A stretch of 64,000 nucleotides of DNA from Aureisphaera sp963669405 (GCA_963669405.2 CAXXHF010000003.1:186001-250000); one strand, 5' to 3'; positions 1 through 9,700 are shown, counted from the stretch's first letter. Numbers and translations are program-made. Notes: generated by a model from the sequence alone, not told the origin.

Positions 1-172
1 ATTTGAGTTGGATAGTTATTCAGTATATAGTGTAACTGGAAAAAAACTCATGCAAGGAAAAGATGCAGGAAATGTTTTAGAGCTAGATATGTCCAGCCTT
101 CCTGGAGGAATCTATTTTGTGGGTTTAACCTCAGGGAACTCAGATACCACACTTAGAGTGGTAAAACAATAG
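1..172 (+). CDS. C-terminal end of a T9SS-secreted protein (partial)
   Basis: The window opens inside a gene; the frame starting at base 2 runs 56 codons to a TAG at 170-172. The translated end has the layout of a T9SS type A sorting domain: a SVYSVTGK-like strand, then LDMSSLPGGIYFV, then a short terminal strand ending RVVKQ. In this family the domain sends the protein through the type IX secretion system and is removed at the cell surface. The catalytic or binding part lies upstream of the window, so the substrate is unknown. A strong terminator follows. Confidence 0.85.
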   Translation, partial: FELDSYSVYSVTGKKLMQGKDAGNVLELDMSSLPGGIYFVGLTSGNSDTTLRVVKQ

Positions 173-197
173 TTTATTTTTAAGTTAGTTAAGTTTG

Positions 198-237
198 AAA
201 ACCAGTCTGACCTTCTTGGGTCGGGTTGGTTTTTTTG
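198..237 (+). terminator. Rho-independent terminator
   Basis: A 14-pair stem (AAACCA arm to TGGTTT arm, GACC to GGTC next to the loop, several G-T wobbles between) with loop TTCTTG is followed by a T run. It ends the transcript of the partial T9SS gene and separates it from the next secreted-protein gene. Confidence 0.8.
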
Positions 238-265
238 TAACTTGTCATCTCAAAAAAAAATGATT

Positions 266-1108
266 ATGAAAAAAATGTTACTCATGCTGGTAGCGGTATT
301 AGCCTATTCCGTTTCCTTTTCACAGATTAGTCCAGATACGTTTAATGATTTTGAAGATGGTACCACCCAAGGGTGGTCCAATGGAAGCAGTTCTCCCAAT
401 CCACCAACCAATGTACCCGATGGAGGTCCTGGGGGTGCTGGAGATGCTTTTTTAGAAGAAATTAGCGGTGGTGGAGCTGGCCCAGGAAGCCGAATGATCA
501 TATTTAACCAAGAACCTGAGTGGTTGGGAGACTATTCACTCTTGCTGGATATTAGCTTTGATGCCAAGGTTCCTACCAATGATGATCTTCTTCTCCGAGT
601 GGCCATGAAAGGAGGAAGCGATGATAGTACCATTTCATCTACCGTTGCCATTACCGTTCCTGGCGGAAGTGATTGGAATACGTATTCCATTAATTTAGGA
701 GCCGGTAGTTTTACCCTTGTTGGCGGTACTAACACCATAGAAGAAGTATTACAGGATGTAGTAGATGTGCGTATACTACATAGCGATTCTCCCAGTTATT
801 TGGGCCAAAGCATTGCTGCGACCCTACAATTGGATAATATTTCCATTACAGGACTTATTGGCGTGGAAGACCAGCTAAAAGCAAGTTTCCAGGCATATCC
901 CAATCCAACAGTGAATACCTTGCAGGTTGCTGCCGAAGTAGTGATGGATTCGTATAAAATTTATAACCTATTGGGCGCTAAAGTTGCCGAAGGAACTATA
1001 GAAGCTACACAAAAGCAAATCAACGTATCTGCCTTACAGAGTGGGACATACCTAATTGAAATTATTGCTGGAGATCAAACCACTACACAGAAGTTTCTCA
1101 AGAAATAA
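266..1108 (+). CDS. T9SS type A sorting domain protein (paralogue 1)
   Basis: Exported protein of about 280 residues. The N-terminus (MKKMLLMLVAVLAYSVSFSQ) is a signal peptide ending before IS. The first part of the mature protein holds an FEDGTTQGWSNG motif typical of beta-sandwich, carbohydrate-binding-like modules. The last 75 residues are a T9SS sorting domain (AYPNPTVNTLQV, YNLLGAKVAEG, SGTYLIEI, terminal KFLKK). The frame is open from a TTG at 242, but ATG 266 (or 260) fits the signal peptide much better. The next gene encodes a clear paralogue. Ligand unknown; a surface or secreted binding protein is an inference. Confidence 0.85.
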   Translation: MKKMLLMLVAVLAYSVSFSQISPDTFNDFEDGTTQGWSNGSSSPNPPTNVPDGGPGGAGDAFLEEISGGGAGPGSRMIIFNQEPEWLGDYSLLLDISFDAKVPTNDDLLLRVAMKGGSDDSTISSTVAITVPGGSDWNTYSINLGAGSFTLVGGTNTIEEVLQDVVDVRILHSDSPSYLGQSIAATLQLDNISITGLIGVEDQLKASFQAYPNPTVNTLQVAAEVVMDSYKIYNLLGAKVAEGTIEATQKQINVSALQSGTYLIEIIAGDQTTTQKFLKK

Positions 1109-1131
1109 GACTCCTATAAATTTAAATAATG

Positions 1132-1165
1132 GGTTTCTTTTCTTATCTTGAAAAGAAACCTTTTT
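1132..1165 (+). terminator. Rho-independent terminator
   Basis: A perfect 11-bp stem, GGTTTCTTTTC (1132-1142) against GAAAAGAAACC (1150-1160), with a 7-base loop and TTTTT. It ends paralogue 1 and lies only a few bases before the ATG of paralogue 2. Confidence 0.88.
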
Positions 1166-1168
1166 GCT

Positions 1169-2065
1169 ATGAAAGAAATGATTGCCTTTTGTGCATTCTT
1201 TGTGATACAGTTCACCTATGCACAACATTTTAACAGTGACTTTGATGATGGTACTTTACAGGGTTGGACTAATACAGATACTTCTACCAGTGGGATGACT
1301 GCTGAGGAAGATGCAGGATTTTTCTATTTGCAAAAAGACACCCACGGGGGCAGTACCCCCTCACAAAATGAGATGGCCATTGTAAACGAAGTTCCAGAAT
1401 TCTGGGGAGGGAATCACTTTTATGAACATATTGATGGCACAGCGTTGAGACAAGTTATCATACGGATGAGAAACCAGAATCCTTACGATTTGCATCTTCG
1501 TTTTTCATATGAAGGAGCCAATGGGTATAGAGTAGTTACTACAGATGCAGAAATTGTTCCAGCACAATCAGATTGGTTCGGATACTTCCCATATTTTAAT
1601 ATTGAGACTCATCAAGGGCAATTTATATATGATAACATTACAATACTTACAGATACTACAGGAATTCCTCCTGAAGAAGTATTTAACAATGTAGTAGATT
1701 TATTTGAAAATGTGGTTGAATTCAGGGTTTTGCACAACGAGGCCCTTTCCTACCACGGTGCTGAAATAGAGGGCATTTTAGAAGTAGACCATATTAGTTC
1801 GCATGATGTTTTATCGGTTGAAGAGCAACTTGAAGCTTCATTTAAGATTTTCCCTAATCCCGCTATAAATACCGTACAAGTAGTTGCCCATATAGAAATG
1901 GAATACTATGCCATTTACAATTTGTTGGGCGCCAAAGTCGCAGAAGGCATTATTGAAACCACACGGAAACAAATAGATGTTTCTTCCTTAATAAGTGGGG
2001 TATATCTATTACAGTTGGTATCGGAAACCGGGAAAACGTTTACCCATAAGATGGTTAAAAACTAG
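1169..2065 (+). CDS. T9SS type A sorting domain protein (paralogue 2)
   Basis: Exported protein of 298 residues, a tandem paralogue of the preceding gene: it repeats the FDDGTLQGWTN motif after the signal peptide and the sorting-domain strings IFPNPAINTVQV, YNLLGAKVAEG and SGVYLLQL. ATG 1169 is chosen because the alternative TTG at 1148 lies inside the preceding terminator. The signal peptide runs MKEMIAFCAFFVIQFTYAQ. The middle part is longer and more diverged than in paralogue 1. Its TAG stop shares four bases (CTAG) with the stop of the convergent rmuC. Function beyond secretion is unknown. Confidence 0.85.
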   Translation: MKEMIAFCAFFVIQFTYAQHFNSDFDDGTLQGWTNTDTSTSGMTAEEDAGFFYLQKDTHGGSTPSQNEMAIVNEVPEFWGGNHFYEHIDGTALRQVIIRMRNQNPYDLHLRFSYEGANGYRVVTTDAEIVPAQSDWFGYFPYFNIETHQGQFIYDNITILTDTTGIPPEEVFNNVVDLFENVVEFRVLHNEALSYHGAEIEGILEVDHISSHDVLSVEEQLEASFKIFPNPAINTVQVVAHIEMEYYAIYNLLGAKVAEGIIETTRKQIDVSSLISGVYLLQLVSETGKTFTHKMVKN

Positions 2066-3383
2066 TCTTCGTCCTCTTCGGCTCTTTTTAAGATGGCTTC
2101 AGGTAAAGATTTTTTAGCTTTGGCCCCCATCTTTTTTAGTTTCTCTACACTGGTAATGAGATTACCGCGGCCTTCTACCAATTTATTCATAGCAGAAGCA
2201 TAATCCTTCTTGGCATCGTCTATTTTCTTGCCTACTCCTGTAAGATCCTTTACCAAGCCTTCAAACTTGTCATACAGTGCTCCCGCTTGTCGAGCAATTT
2301 CAATAGCATTACGTTGTTGCTTCTCATTATTCCACATGGTATCTATGGTTCGCAGGGTTGCCAAAAGGGTAGAAGGAGTTACAATGACAATATTTTTTTC
2401 AAAAGCTTTATTGTACAAATGGGTATCTGTATTAATGGCAATGGCAAAAGCAGGTTCTATAGGAATGAACATCAACACAAAATCGGGCGACTCTATCTCG
2501 TAAAGATCTTGATAGTTCTTGGCTGATAGTTGCTCCACGTGTTTGTTGATGGAGTTGATATGCGCTTTTAAATAGGCTTCCTTTTCTTCGTCCTCTGCAT
2601 TTACGTAGCGGTTGTAGTCCGTAATGGAAACTTTGGAGTCAATCACCATTTTTTTACTATCCGGTAAATGGATGACCACATCTGGCATGACTCGAGAGCC
2701 GTCTTCTGTGGTAAAGCTTTGCTGTACAAAATACTCACGGTCTTTTTCCAAACCAGACTTTTCCAGTACACGTTCCAAGACCAATTCCCCCAATTTCCTT
2801 GCATTTTGCTATCACCTTTTAGGGCACGGGTTAAATTGGTGGCGTCCTTAGTCATTTGTAGGTTGAGGTCTTTAAGCCCCAAGAGCTGTTCTTTAAGAGC
2901 CGCATGCATGGTAAGGCTTTCCTTCTGGGAGCTGTCTACCTTCTTCTCAAACTTCTCGATCTTTTCCTGAAGTGGTTTTAAGATGGTGTCTATCTGCTCT
3001 TTGTTTTGTTTGGTAAATTTTTCCGATTTGTTATCGAGGATTTTATTGGCCAGATTTTCGAACTCCTTGGTAAACTTTTCCTGAAGCTGTTCCAGTTCTT
3101 CCTTTTGCTCCAGGAGTTTTTTCTCTAAATGATCGTTATCAGCATTACGGCGAACCAGCTCAGAATTTAGGAACTCCTTTTCCTTGCGTACTTCTTCTTT
3201 TTCGTGCAGGGCGGTTTGGAAACGTTCGTTCAGTTTTTCTTCTTGGTCTCTTAACTGTACCAAACGCTCTTCTATTTTTCCAGACTCAGACTTGTGCTTA
3301 AGGCGCGCAATCAAGTTACCCAAGTAGATTCCCGATAGCAGGGACAGGGCTCCAATAAGAAAAACAACAAAGGGTTCGCTCAT
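2062..3383 (-). pseudogene. rmuC: DNA recombination protein RmuC, split by a frameshift
   Basis: RmuC is a membrane-anchored, coiled-coil protein with a nuclease-like domain that limits inversions at short repeats. The N-terminal half (3383 down to about 2790) has a membrane segment (residues 5-25), a long Glu/Lys coiled coil and the family string ALKGDSKMQGNWG. The C-terminal half (about 2793 down to 2062) continues with GELVLERVLEKSGL and PDVVIHLPDSKKMVIDSK. The halves are in different frames. The break is at five G on the coding strand (2787-2791); one more G would restore WGELVLE. Joined length, about 440 residues, is normal for the family. The rest is intact, so a very recent mutation or a homopolymer sequencing error is likely. 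Confidence 0.85.
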
Positions 3384-3431
3384 GAAATATATTTTGTTTA
3401 AAAGTAAGAAATATTACAGAGGTTCTTAAGC

Positions 3432-3478
3432 AGTAATTTTGATAATATTTGAGTTCAACTCAGGTTTTAAAAAACAAT
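3432..3478 (+). repeat. Short dispersed repeat, copy 1
   Basis: About 47 bases starting AGTAATTTTGATAATATTTG and ending near AAAACAAT. A similar copy in the same orientation lies at 6583-6626. Both are in intergenic DNA upstream of accessory genes. Origin unknown. Confidence 0.5.
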
Positions 3479-3607
3479 AGAGTTTCTTGTTTGTTTTCGA
3501 AGCCGGACAAATTAGTGTCTTACACGCTACGCTTCATATGTAAGACCGATGCCCAATACCACCAGAAAAAAAGTGTAACTTTAAGCAAAACACTAAATTT
3601 CGACAAA

Positions 3608-4018
3608 ATGAAAACCAAAATTGCTCTCATAATCTTTGGTGCCATGATACTCTTTGCTAGTTGCCAAAAAGCTACATCAACAGATACTTCCAAAAATAAA
3701 AAGGGCATGATCAAAGTGACGATACTATATCCGAATGATGATGGAAAAACATTTGACATGGATTACTATTCCAATAAACACATGCCAATGGTTGCAAAGT
3801 TATTGGGTGATTCGCTAAAATTTTCAGCAATTGATAAGGGAATTGCCGGCAGGTCACCCGATGAGCCAATTCCATATTTGGCTATTGGTTATTTATATTT
3901 TGACAAGCTTTCTTCCTATCAAAATTCTTTTGGGCCAAATGCTGAACAAATTGTGGGTGACATTCCTAACTATACCAATATACAACCAGTAGTTCAAATT
4001 AGTGAGGTATTTCAATAA
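3608..4018 (+). CDS. EthD-family lipoprotein
   Basis: A 136-residue protein. ATG 3608 is preferred over the longer open frame because it begins a lipoprotein leader (MKTKIALIIFGAMILFASC). The mature part has the ferredoxin-like EthD layout: MIKVTILYPNDDGKTFDMDYYSNKH, then residues around HMPMVAKLLGD, and a C-terminal VGDIPNYTNIQPVVQISEV strand. EthD-like domains are small dimeric alpha-beta proteins named from an ETBE-degradation locus; most have no known reaction. A lipid-anchored version is slightly unusual. The closely spaced following gene is unrelated. Confidence 0.75.
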   Translation: MKTKIALIIFGAMILFASCQKATSTDTSKNKKGMIKVTILYPNDDGKTFDMDYYSNKHMPMVAKLLGDSLKFSAIDKGIAGRSPDEPIPYLAIGYLYFDKLSSYQNSFGPNAEQIVGDIPNYTNIQPVVQISEVFQ

Positions 4019-4145
4019 TCACATCAAGGAGCCAGTAGCGGAGTAGCTAATTAATGGTTAACAAGATAAGACTGAAAAGCTATCAAGAATTTTGAATAAA
4101 GACGAATTATACACCAACCTTTTAGGTAATTTAAAAAGCAACACA

Positions 4146-4664
4146 ATGCAACAAATAAAATGGTTTGAACGAAAATTTGACTTCTCTTTCAAACAAAATA
4201 TTTTTCCTGCCATTATTGAAAGACTAGAAGGAACCTCAATTCGATTAAAAACTAAAATGGAACAAATCCCACCTGAGCTGTTGGAGATAAAACCAGATGG
4301 GAAATGGTCTATAAAAGAAAACATGGGACATCTAATAGATCTAGAACCATTGTGGCATGGACGACTTGATGATATTATGGAAAACAAAGAATATTTACGG
4401 TCTACAGATCTGGAAAACAAAAAAACAGATTTTGCGCAGCATAATAAGACAGACATTGATACCTTACTATCTCAATTTCAGGAATTACGAGAATTAACTT
4501 TAAACAAGCTGAAAGCATTGAATGAAGATGATGTTTTTAAAACCTCGCTGCATCCAAGACTAGAAAAACCCATGAGGACCATGGATTTATTTTTGTTTGT
4601 GGCGGAGCATGATGACCATCATTTGGCAAGAATTACAGAAATTAAAAATCATCCAAAACAGTGA
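4146..4664 (+). CDS. DinB-family protein
   Basis: About 172 residues from ATG 4146; the frame is open from a TTG at 4092. DinB proteins are four-helix bundles with a metal site of three His residues; some transfer thiols such as bacillithiol. Here candidate ligands are the His in ENMGHLIDLEPLWHGR and the His residues in AEHDDHHLARI near the C-terminus. The family string DGKWSIKENMGHLIDLE is clear. The stop lies about 65 bp before the candidate start of the serine hydrolase gene, so the two may be co-transcribed. Substrate unknown. Confidence 0.8.
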   Translation: MQQIKWFERKFDFSFKQNIFPAIIERLEGTSIRLKTKMEQIPPELLEIKPDGKWSIKENMGHLIDLEPLWHGRLDDIMENKEYLRSTDLENKKTDFAQHNKTDIDTLLSQFQELRELTLNKLKALNEDDVFKTSLHPRLEKPMRTMDLFLFVAEHDDHHLARITEIKNHPKQ

Positions 4665-4728
4665 GTATAGCCTATTGATTCTCAATTTTGCTAACTTAGT
4701 TCCCAATCGCTATGAAACCATACACAAA

Positions 4729-5838
4729 TTGTTAGGTACAGTTAGCCTTGTAACATTCAATAAAAAGAGTCGTCTTAAAACAAAGGTATTTCTATGCATA
4801 AACAGGAACATTATTAAGATAAAAACCATTAAGTCCGCATTAATTTCAATAGCTCTATTAGCCGTTTTCTCTCTAGGTTGTATACACAAGCAAAAAGAGA
4901 AACCTTGGAATCAAGAAAAGCTACAGGAAGCCATAGCTTATGCCCAAGAAATAGGAACATTTTCTTTAGTAATACAAATAGATGGCAAAATAGTTGCTTC
5001 TTATGGAGATATCGACTCCATTAGTAGGGTTCACTCCATTAGAAAAGCAATTTTAATGGCTCTAATTTCTCAACATTTAGACAAAATTGACTTAGAGTCA
5101 ACCTTAGCAGAAATTGGAATTGATGACCATCCCATACCGCTTACTCAGTTACAAAAAACTACTAAAATCATTCATCTCTTAAAAAGTACATCCGGAATAA
5201 ACCATCCTGCTGTTTCGCAAGTTGGGAATGCCCAATTATTGCGGGATAGTCTTTTAGGTCTTACCGAGAATGAACCTGGTATAAAATGGGCTTATAACAA
5301 TTGGGATTATAATGCACTTACCACCATATTTGAACAACTTTCTGGATTATCTGTTTCTGAAGCTTTTGAAAAAGGAATAGCAAAATCCTTGAACATAAAA
5401 GACTACGAAACTTTTTACAGAAGAGACACCTCCAAGTCAATGCATTCTAAAGTAGGATTTCGGCTATCTACTAGAGATATGGCAAAATTTGGACAACTGT
5501 TTCTAGATAACGGTATATGGAACAAAGAAGAAGTTATCCCCAAAGAGTGGATTGAAAATATTACAACAGATTATGTTTTAAATAGTTTACCAAAAAAGGA
5601 AAGGTTTGCTCAAGGATACCTTTGGTGGTTACCGGCAGAAGATTATGCGGGAGGTATACCCCAAGGCTCATACTTAACTACAGGAACCGCAGGACAAAGA
5701 ATATTTGTTATACCAAAATGGAACATGGTTGTTGCACATAAAACAATGACAGATATCCCCTCAAAAGAAAGAACACCCGTTAGTAGTAGAAAATTTGAGC
5801 AATTAATGAAACTAATTAAGGAAAGTAGCAACCAATAA
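4729..5838 (+). CDS. Serine hydrolase, beta-lactamase/penicillin-binding protein-like lipoprotein
   Basis: Class C beta-lactamase-like fold. The SxxK nucleophile motif is SIRK (encoded at 5035-5046), the YxN-like motif is within AYNNWDYNALTTIFEQLSG, and HKT near the C-terminus stands for the KTG-like triad. A lipoprotein leader (SALISIALLAVFSLGC) places it in the cell envelope. The start is uncertain: no in-frame ATG lies between 4615 and the leader, so TTG 4729 is a compromise and an ATT near 4810 is possible. Homologues include esterases, D-aminopeptidases and cell-wall hydrolases; true antibiotic hydrolysis is not implied. It follows the DinB gene in the same direction. Confidence 0.75.
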   Translation: MLGTVSLVTFNKKSRLKTKVFLCINRNIIKIKTIKSALISIALLAVFSLGCIHKQKEKPWNQEKLQEAIAYAQEIGTFSLVIQIDGKIVASYGDIDSISRVHSIRKAILMALISQHLDKIDLESTLAEIGIDDHPIPLTQLQKTTKIIHLLKSTSGINHPAVSQVGNAQLLRDSLLGLTENEPGIKWAYNNWDYNALTTIFEQLSGLSVSEAFEKGIAKSLNIKDYETFYRRDTSKSMHSKVGFRLSTRDMAKFGQLFLDNGIWNKEEVIPKEWIENITTDYVLNSLPKKERFAQGYLWWLPAEDYAGGIPQGSYLTTGTAGQRIFVIPKWNMVVAHKTMTDIPSKERTPVSSRKFEQLMKLIKESSNQ

Positions 5839-5858
5839 TACACAACAACACTCTTCAT

Positions 5859-6377
5859 TTGATAATCATAGCTAGAGATATTGAACAAGAATTATCTAAA
5901 TGCACTTCACAACTATTAGAGCTAGCTCAGGAGAGGAGTTGGAGCAAAGTCTCAAAAAAGGCCCATTTTATTATAACGGAAATTGATATTAATGATGTGT
6001 CAGATCCTATCCAGCTTAGAAAAAAATATAAGAAGAGCAACTCTAAAAAGAAACCCAAGACCCTGAGCAAAATTGCATACGAGTTAGAAAAGTTCTACAT
6101 GGATATATATGATATCAATTTATATATTCATAAAATCTCCAAGGATAATACAACGATAGATATCCGATACCTCTTAAAATCATCATTGACTCCTGAATAC
6201 CAAAAAACCGTTATTGATAACAAACCCATGCTTCACTGTAAAATCCCAGTACCTATTTATGTAGAAAACGGGGGTAAATTCAATTTAAATTGGGTTCGTG
6301 GAGGTTTCATGCACCATTTAAGATCTTTCCTTTGGTATAGAAAACGTACCAGAAAAAGAATGCGCAAAAGAATGTAG
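5859..6377 (+). CDS. Hypothetical protein with basic C-terminus
   Basis: I do not recognise a family. 172 residues from a TTG at 5859, 20 bp after the hydrolase gene. The protein is Lys/Arg-rich, with a run of lysines near residues 48-65 (KKYKKSNSKKKPKT) and a strongly basic tail (RKRTRKRMRKRM). No signal peptide or membrane segment is visible. The basic patches suggest nucleic-acid or membrane-phosphate contact, which is inference only. No in-frame ATG occurs before about residue 80, so the TTG start has little competition. Confidence 0.5.
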   Translation: MIIIARDIEQELSKCTSQLLELAQERSWSKVSKKAHFIITEIDINDVSDPIQLRKKYKKSNSKKKPKTLSKIAYELEKFYMDIYDINLYIHKISKDNTTIDIRYLLKSSLTPEYQKTVIDNKPMLHCKIPVPIYVENGGKFNLNWVRGGFMHHLRSFLWYRKRTRKRMRKRM

Positions 6378-6582
6378 TTTTAAACTATTAGTCTTCTACA
6401 AAACTACCGTCTATTTTCATAAGGAGCAGTGTTGGTAGGCTTCAACGGCATGACAATTATTTTATCAAAACCCCCTTTTTGACAATAATTTTATCGCACC
6501 TCAACCTATAAGATAGTTTGTTGTAGCTGTTATAAGTGTGCATTTTGTTTACAAGTATGAAATACTCCAATAGTGATTGCGT

Positions 6583-6626
6583 AGTAATTTTGATATATTT
6601 GAGTTCTCCCCAGCTTTTAAACACAA
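6583..6626 (+). repeat. Short dispersed repeat, copy 2
   Basis: Begins AGTAATTTTGATATATTTG and ends AAACACAAT; aligns with 3432-3478 over about 45 bases with a few substitutions and short gaps, in the same orientation. Confidence 0.5.
6594..6601 (+). promoter_or_regulatory. Possible -7 promoter box for the Roco gene
   Basis: TATATTTG fits the Bacteroidota -7 consensus TAnnTTTG and lies about 100 bases before the ATG at 6702. No TTG is found at the usual 17-23 base spacing upstream, so the call is weak. It lies within the dispersed repeat. Confidence 0.3.
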
Positions 6627-6701
6627 TCACCCATACACAATAATGCTTTTTTACCAAGAGCTATTGGTATAAGGATGGTTATCTACTTTAAGAAATAAAC
6701 T

Positions 6702-9700
6702 ATGGAATCAATTCATAAAGGCAATCAAGAAGCACTCAAACGTATAAAGGAAGCTAAGAAAGGAAATGAAACAGAACTGAATTTATCAGGATTAGCACTA
6801 ACCACAGTTCCTGAAGAGATACTGGACCTGACAGATTTAATTGATCTTAATTTAAGCAATAATTTACTGGATTTACTCCCAGAGAATTTTGGTAAGTTAA
6901 CCAAATTAGAAGAACTGGATTTGAGTGCCAATCAATTTATAACATTCCCTGAAGTAATTGGAAAGTTGGTTGAATTAAAATATTTGCGTTTGTCAAGCAA
7001 TCAATTAAAAACACTCCCTGATATTATTGGAAAGCTAAGTAAATTAGATATGCTTGTCTTAAAAGATAATGAATTTAGTAGTTTCCCTGAGAACGTTTTA
7101 CAACTAAAAGATCTTAGGTGTCTATATTTTGATGGTAATCTATTGAGTACGTTACCAGATGATCTTTCAAGCTTAGAAGAGTTGGAAGAACTAGGATTAA
7201 GTAATAATCAATTCATCAGTCTACCAGATAGTGTTTCAACCTTAAATAATCTAGATGGAATTTGGATACAAAGAAATAACTTGAAAGAACTTCCTGCTAG
7301 TATCTCAAAGTTAACAAGTCTTCGTAGGATAATAGCAGGGAACAATCAATTAACAGAATTTCCAGTTGTATTAACAGAAATTGATAATCTAGAAGCAATT
7401 TATTTGGAAAATAACCAACTTAGTAAAATTCCAAAAGCTATCAAAAAGCTAACTAAATTAGGATGGTTGCACTTACGAAAGAATAAATTTTCAATATTTC
7501 CAGAAGCTATTGAGAAATTACCTAGATTACAGAGTCTAAGTATAGAAGACAACCAACTTACTACAATTCCAGAAACTATTGGAAAACTAACCCAATTAAC
7601 GGGGTTGTATTTAAAGAACAATCAGCTAACTGAACTTCCTGAAACCATTGGAAAACTAACTAAACTTGATATTCTTGATTTGGAAAACAATCAATTGAAA
7701 TCACTTCCAGATTCTATTGAAAGCTTTACTAATTTAAGAACTCTCCACTTAGAAAACAATCAATTTAAATTTGGTCAGGAAGTATATGAACTCCCCCCAG
7801 ACGAACAAATCAAGGAAATCCTAAAATGGCAACGAGCTCAACAGGCAGGCACCTTACGACCCATACATGAAGCCAAAGTCATTTTTATAGGAGAAAGCAA
7901 TTTTGGGAAGACCCATTTAATTGAAATGCTCCGTAAAGGAACTATTGGAAGAAAAATAAAAACGACCCACGGTATAGAACGTAGTCAATTGGGTGTTCCC
8001 TATGGAAACCAAGAAATCCGATTGAATATTTGGGATTTGGGAGGACAGGAATTTATGCGCAGTACCCATCAGTTCTTTTTTTCAGAACGTACCCTATACG
8101 TACTTGTTACCCTAGCTCGTAGAGAACGGAACGAACTCAATCATTGGCTAAAACTGGCCAACCAATTGGGCAACAAAGCTCCCGTGTTGGTGGTAATCAA
8201 TAAAATTGACCAAAACCCACACGATGTAGACCGTAGGAGTTTGGAACGAGATTATCCCAATATCATTGGTTTTGTAAGAACCTGTATTTATGATTGTGAC
8301 GAAAGCAAAGCTACCGATACTATGGAGCTTCTAAAAAAGAAAGTCATCGCAGCCGTAAGTGACAAGGAACTGATGCCTGGCGTTTTTGAAGAACGTCCAC
8401 CAGAATGGTTCACGGTGAAAGAAGAGTTGGAAAAATTGGAATCTAAAGGAGCTGATTTCATTACCTATGAAGAATACGAAAACCTCGATTTTGTCAAAGA
8501 CCTTCCTGAAGATGAACGTAAAAGTAACTTAAAGCTATTGAGTATGATTGGTGCGGTGGTGAGTTATGTAGATGATCCTCGCCTTATAGATACCAATGTC
8601 ATCAATCCACAATGGATTATGGATGGTGTTTACGCCATCATTAATGACTCCAAAGTAAAGGATGACAATAAGGGTAGATTGCATATAAACGATTTGGGTC
8701 GTATCCTTCCACCTAAGAAATTCCCGAAGGCACGGCATGTCTATTTGTTAGACCTGATGCGGAAATTCAACCTCTGTTATGGGGCTAAAGACGAACCCCA
8801 TATTTATTTTATCCCAGACCTTTTTGAGGACATAGAACCCGATTTTGAATGGGATGAGGAGGCATCCATCCATTTTAGGTACAATTATGACGATTTTTCC
8901 CCAGATGTTTTTATGACAAGGTTTATTGTAGAAATGCACCAGGACATCCAAGACGAGAAACGATGGCGGAGTGGTGTGTATATCACCAATGGATCTTGCC
9001 AAGCAAAAGTATATCAGGCCTATAGAAAGAACTACATCCATATCGAAGTAGTTGGCAATAAAGGAGAAGGACGTAGTTATTTGTATGCGATTAGGGATAC
9101 CTTCCGAAAGCTTCACAAGCCTTTTCCACAGATGAATATTACACAAGAAGTACAGTATAAGGGACATTGGTTGGAGTACGATCGGTTAATTAACAGAGAA
9201 GTAAAAAACAGGGAATGGTACCATGATGAGCTGGATGAGGATCTCCCTATAACCGATATTTTAAATGGCTATTCCTCACTCAGTGATAGAAAAGGAGCCC
9301 AAAAGCACATTAAAATATTTTTGGCGTCTTCTGCAGAGTTGAAAGAAGAACGGGAACAATTCGAGATTTTTATTCATCGTGAGAATCAACAACTCTACAA
9401 ACAGGGGATTTTTATAGAAGTACAACTTTGGGAAAACTTTATCGATGCCATGTCACAGACACGATTGCAAGATGAGTACAACATGGCTGTGAGACATTCT
9501 GATATTTTTGTGAGCCTGTTCTTTACCAAAGTAGGGAAGTATACCCTAGAAGAATTTGAAACTGCCTTTGGGCAATTTAAGAGAACAGGGAAACCTTTGG
9601 TATATACTTACTTTAAAGAAGCTGATATAAATACTGGAAAGTTAACTAAAGAAATAAAGACCCTTTTTGCTTTTCAAGATAAATTAGAAGAGCTGGGGCA

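Larger units (their letters stand above)
6378..6701. other. Intergenic region with short repeats
   Basis: 324 bases without a convincing gene. It holds a 16-base direct repeat with one mismatch (6451-6466 and 6480-6495, TGACAATTATTTTATC type), copy 2 of the dispersed repeat (6583-6626), and a possible promoter box for the downstream Roco gene. A 66-codon minus-strand frame here looks like chance. Confidence 0.5.

Noticed and set aside
242..265. TTG start for the first T9SS paralogue
   Set aside because: ATG 266 (or 260) gives a clean signal peptide, and the TTG adds residues not typical of a leader.
1148..1168. TTG start for paralogue 2
   Set aside because: It lies in the loop and stem of the perfect terminator hairpin 1132-1165; the ATG at 1169 is just after it.
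4597..4728. N-terminal extension of the serine hydrolase from ATG 4597
   Set aside because: It overlaps the DinB gene by 68 bases and puts more than 70 residues before the lipoprotein leader.
6457..6657. 66-codon minus-strand frame before the Roco gene
   Set aside because: No family, no leader, and it covers the dispersed repeat and the promoter box; probably chance in AT-rich DNA.
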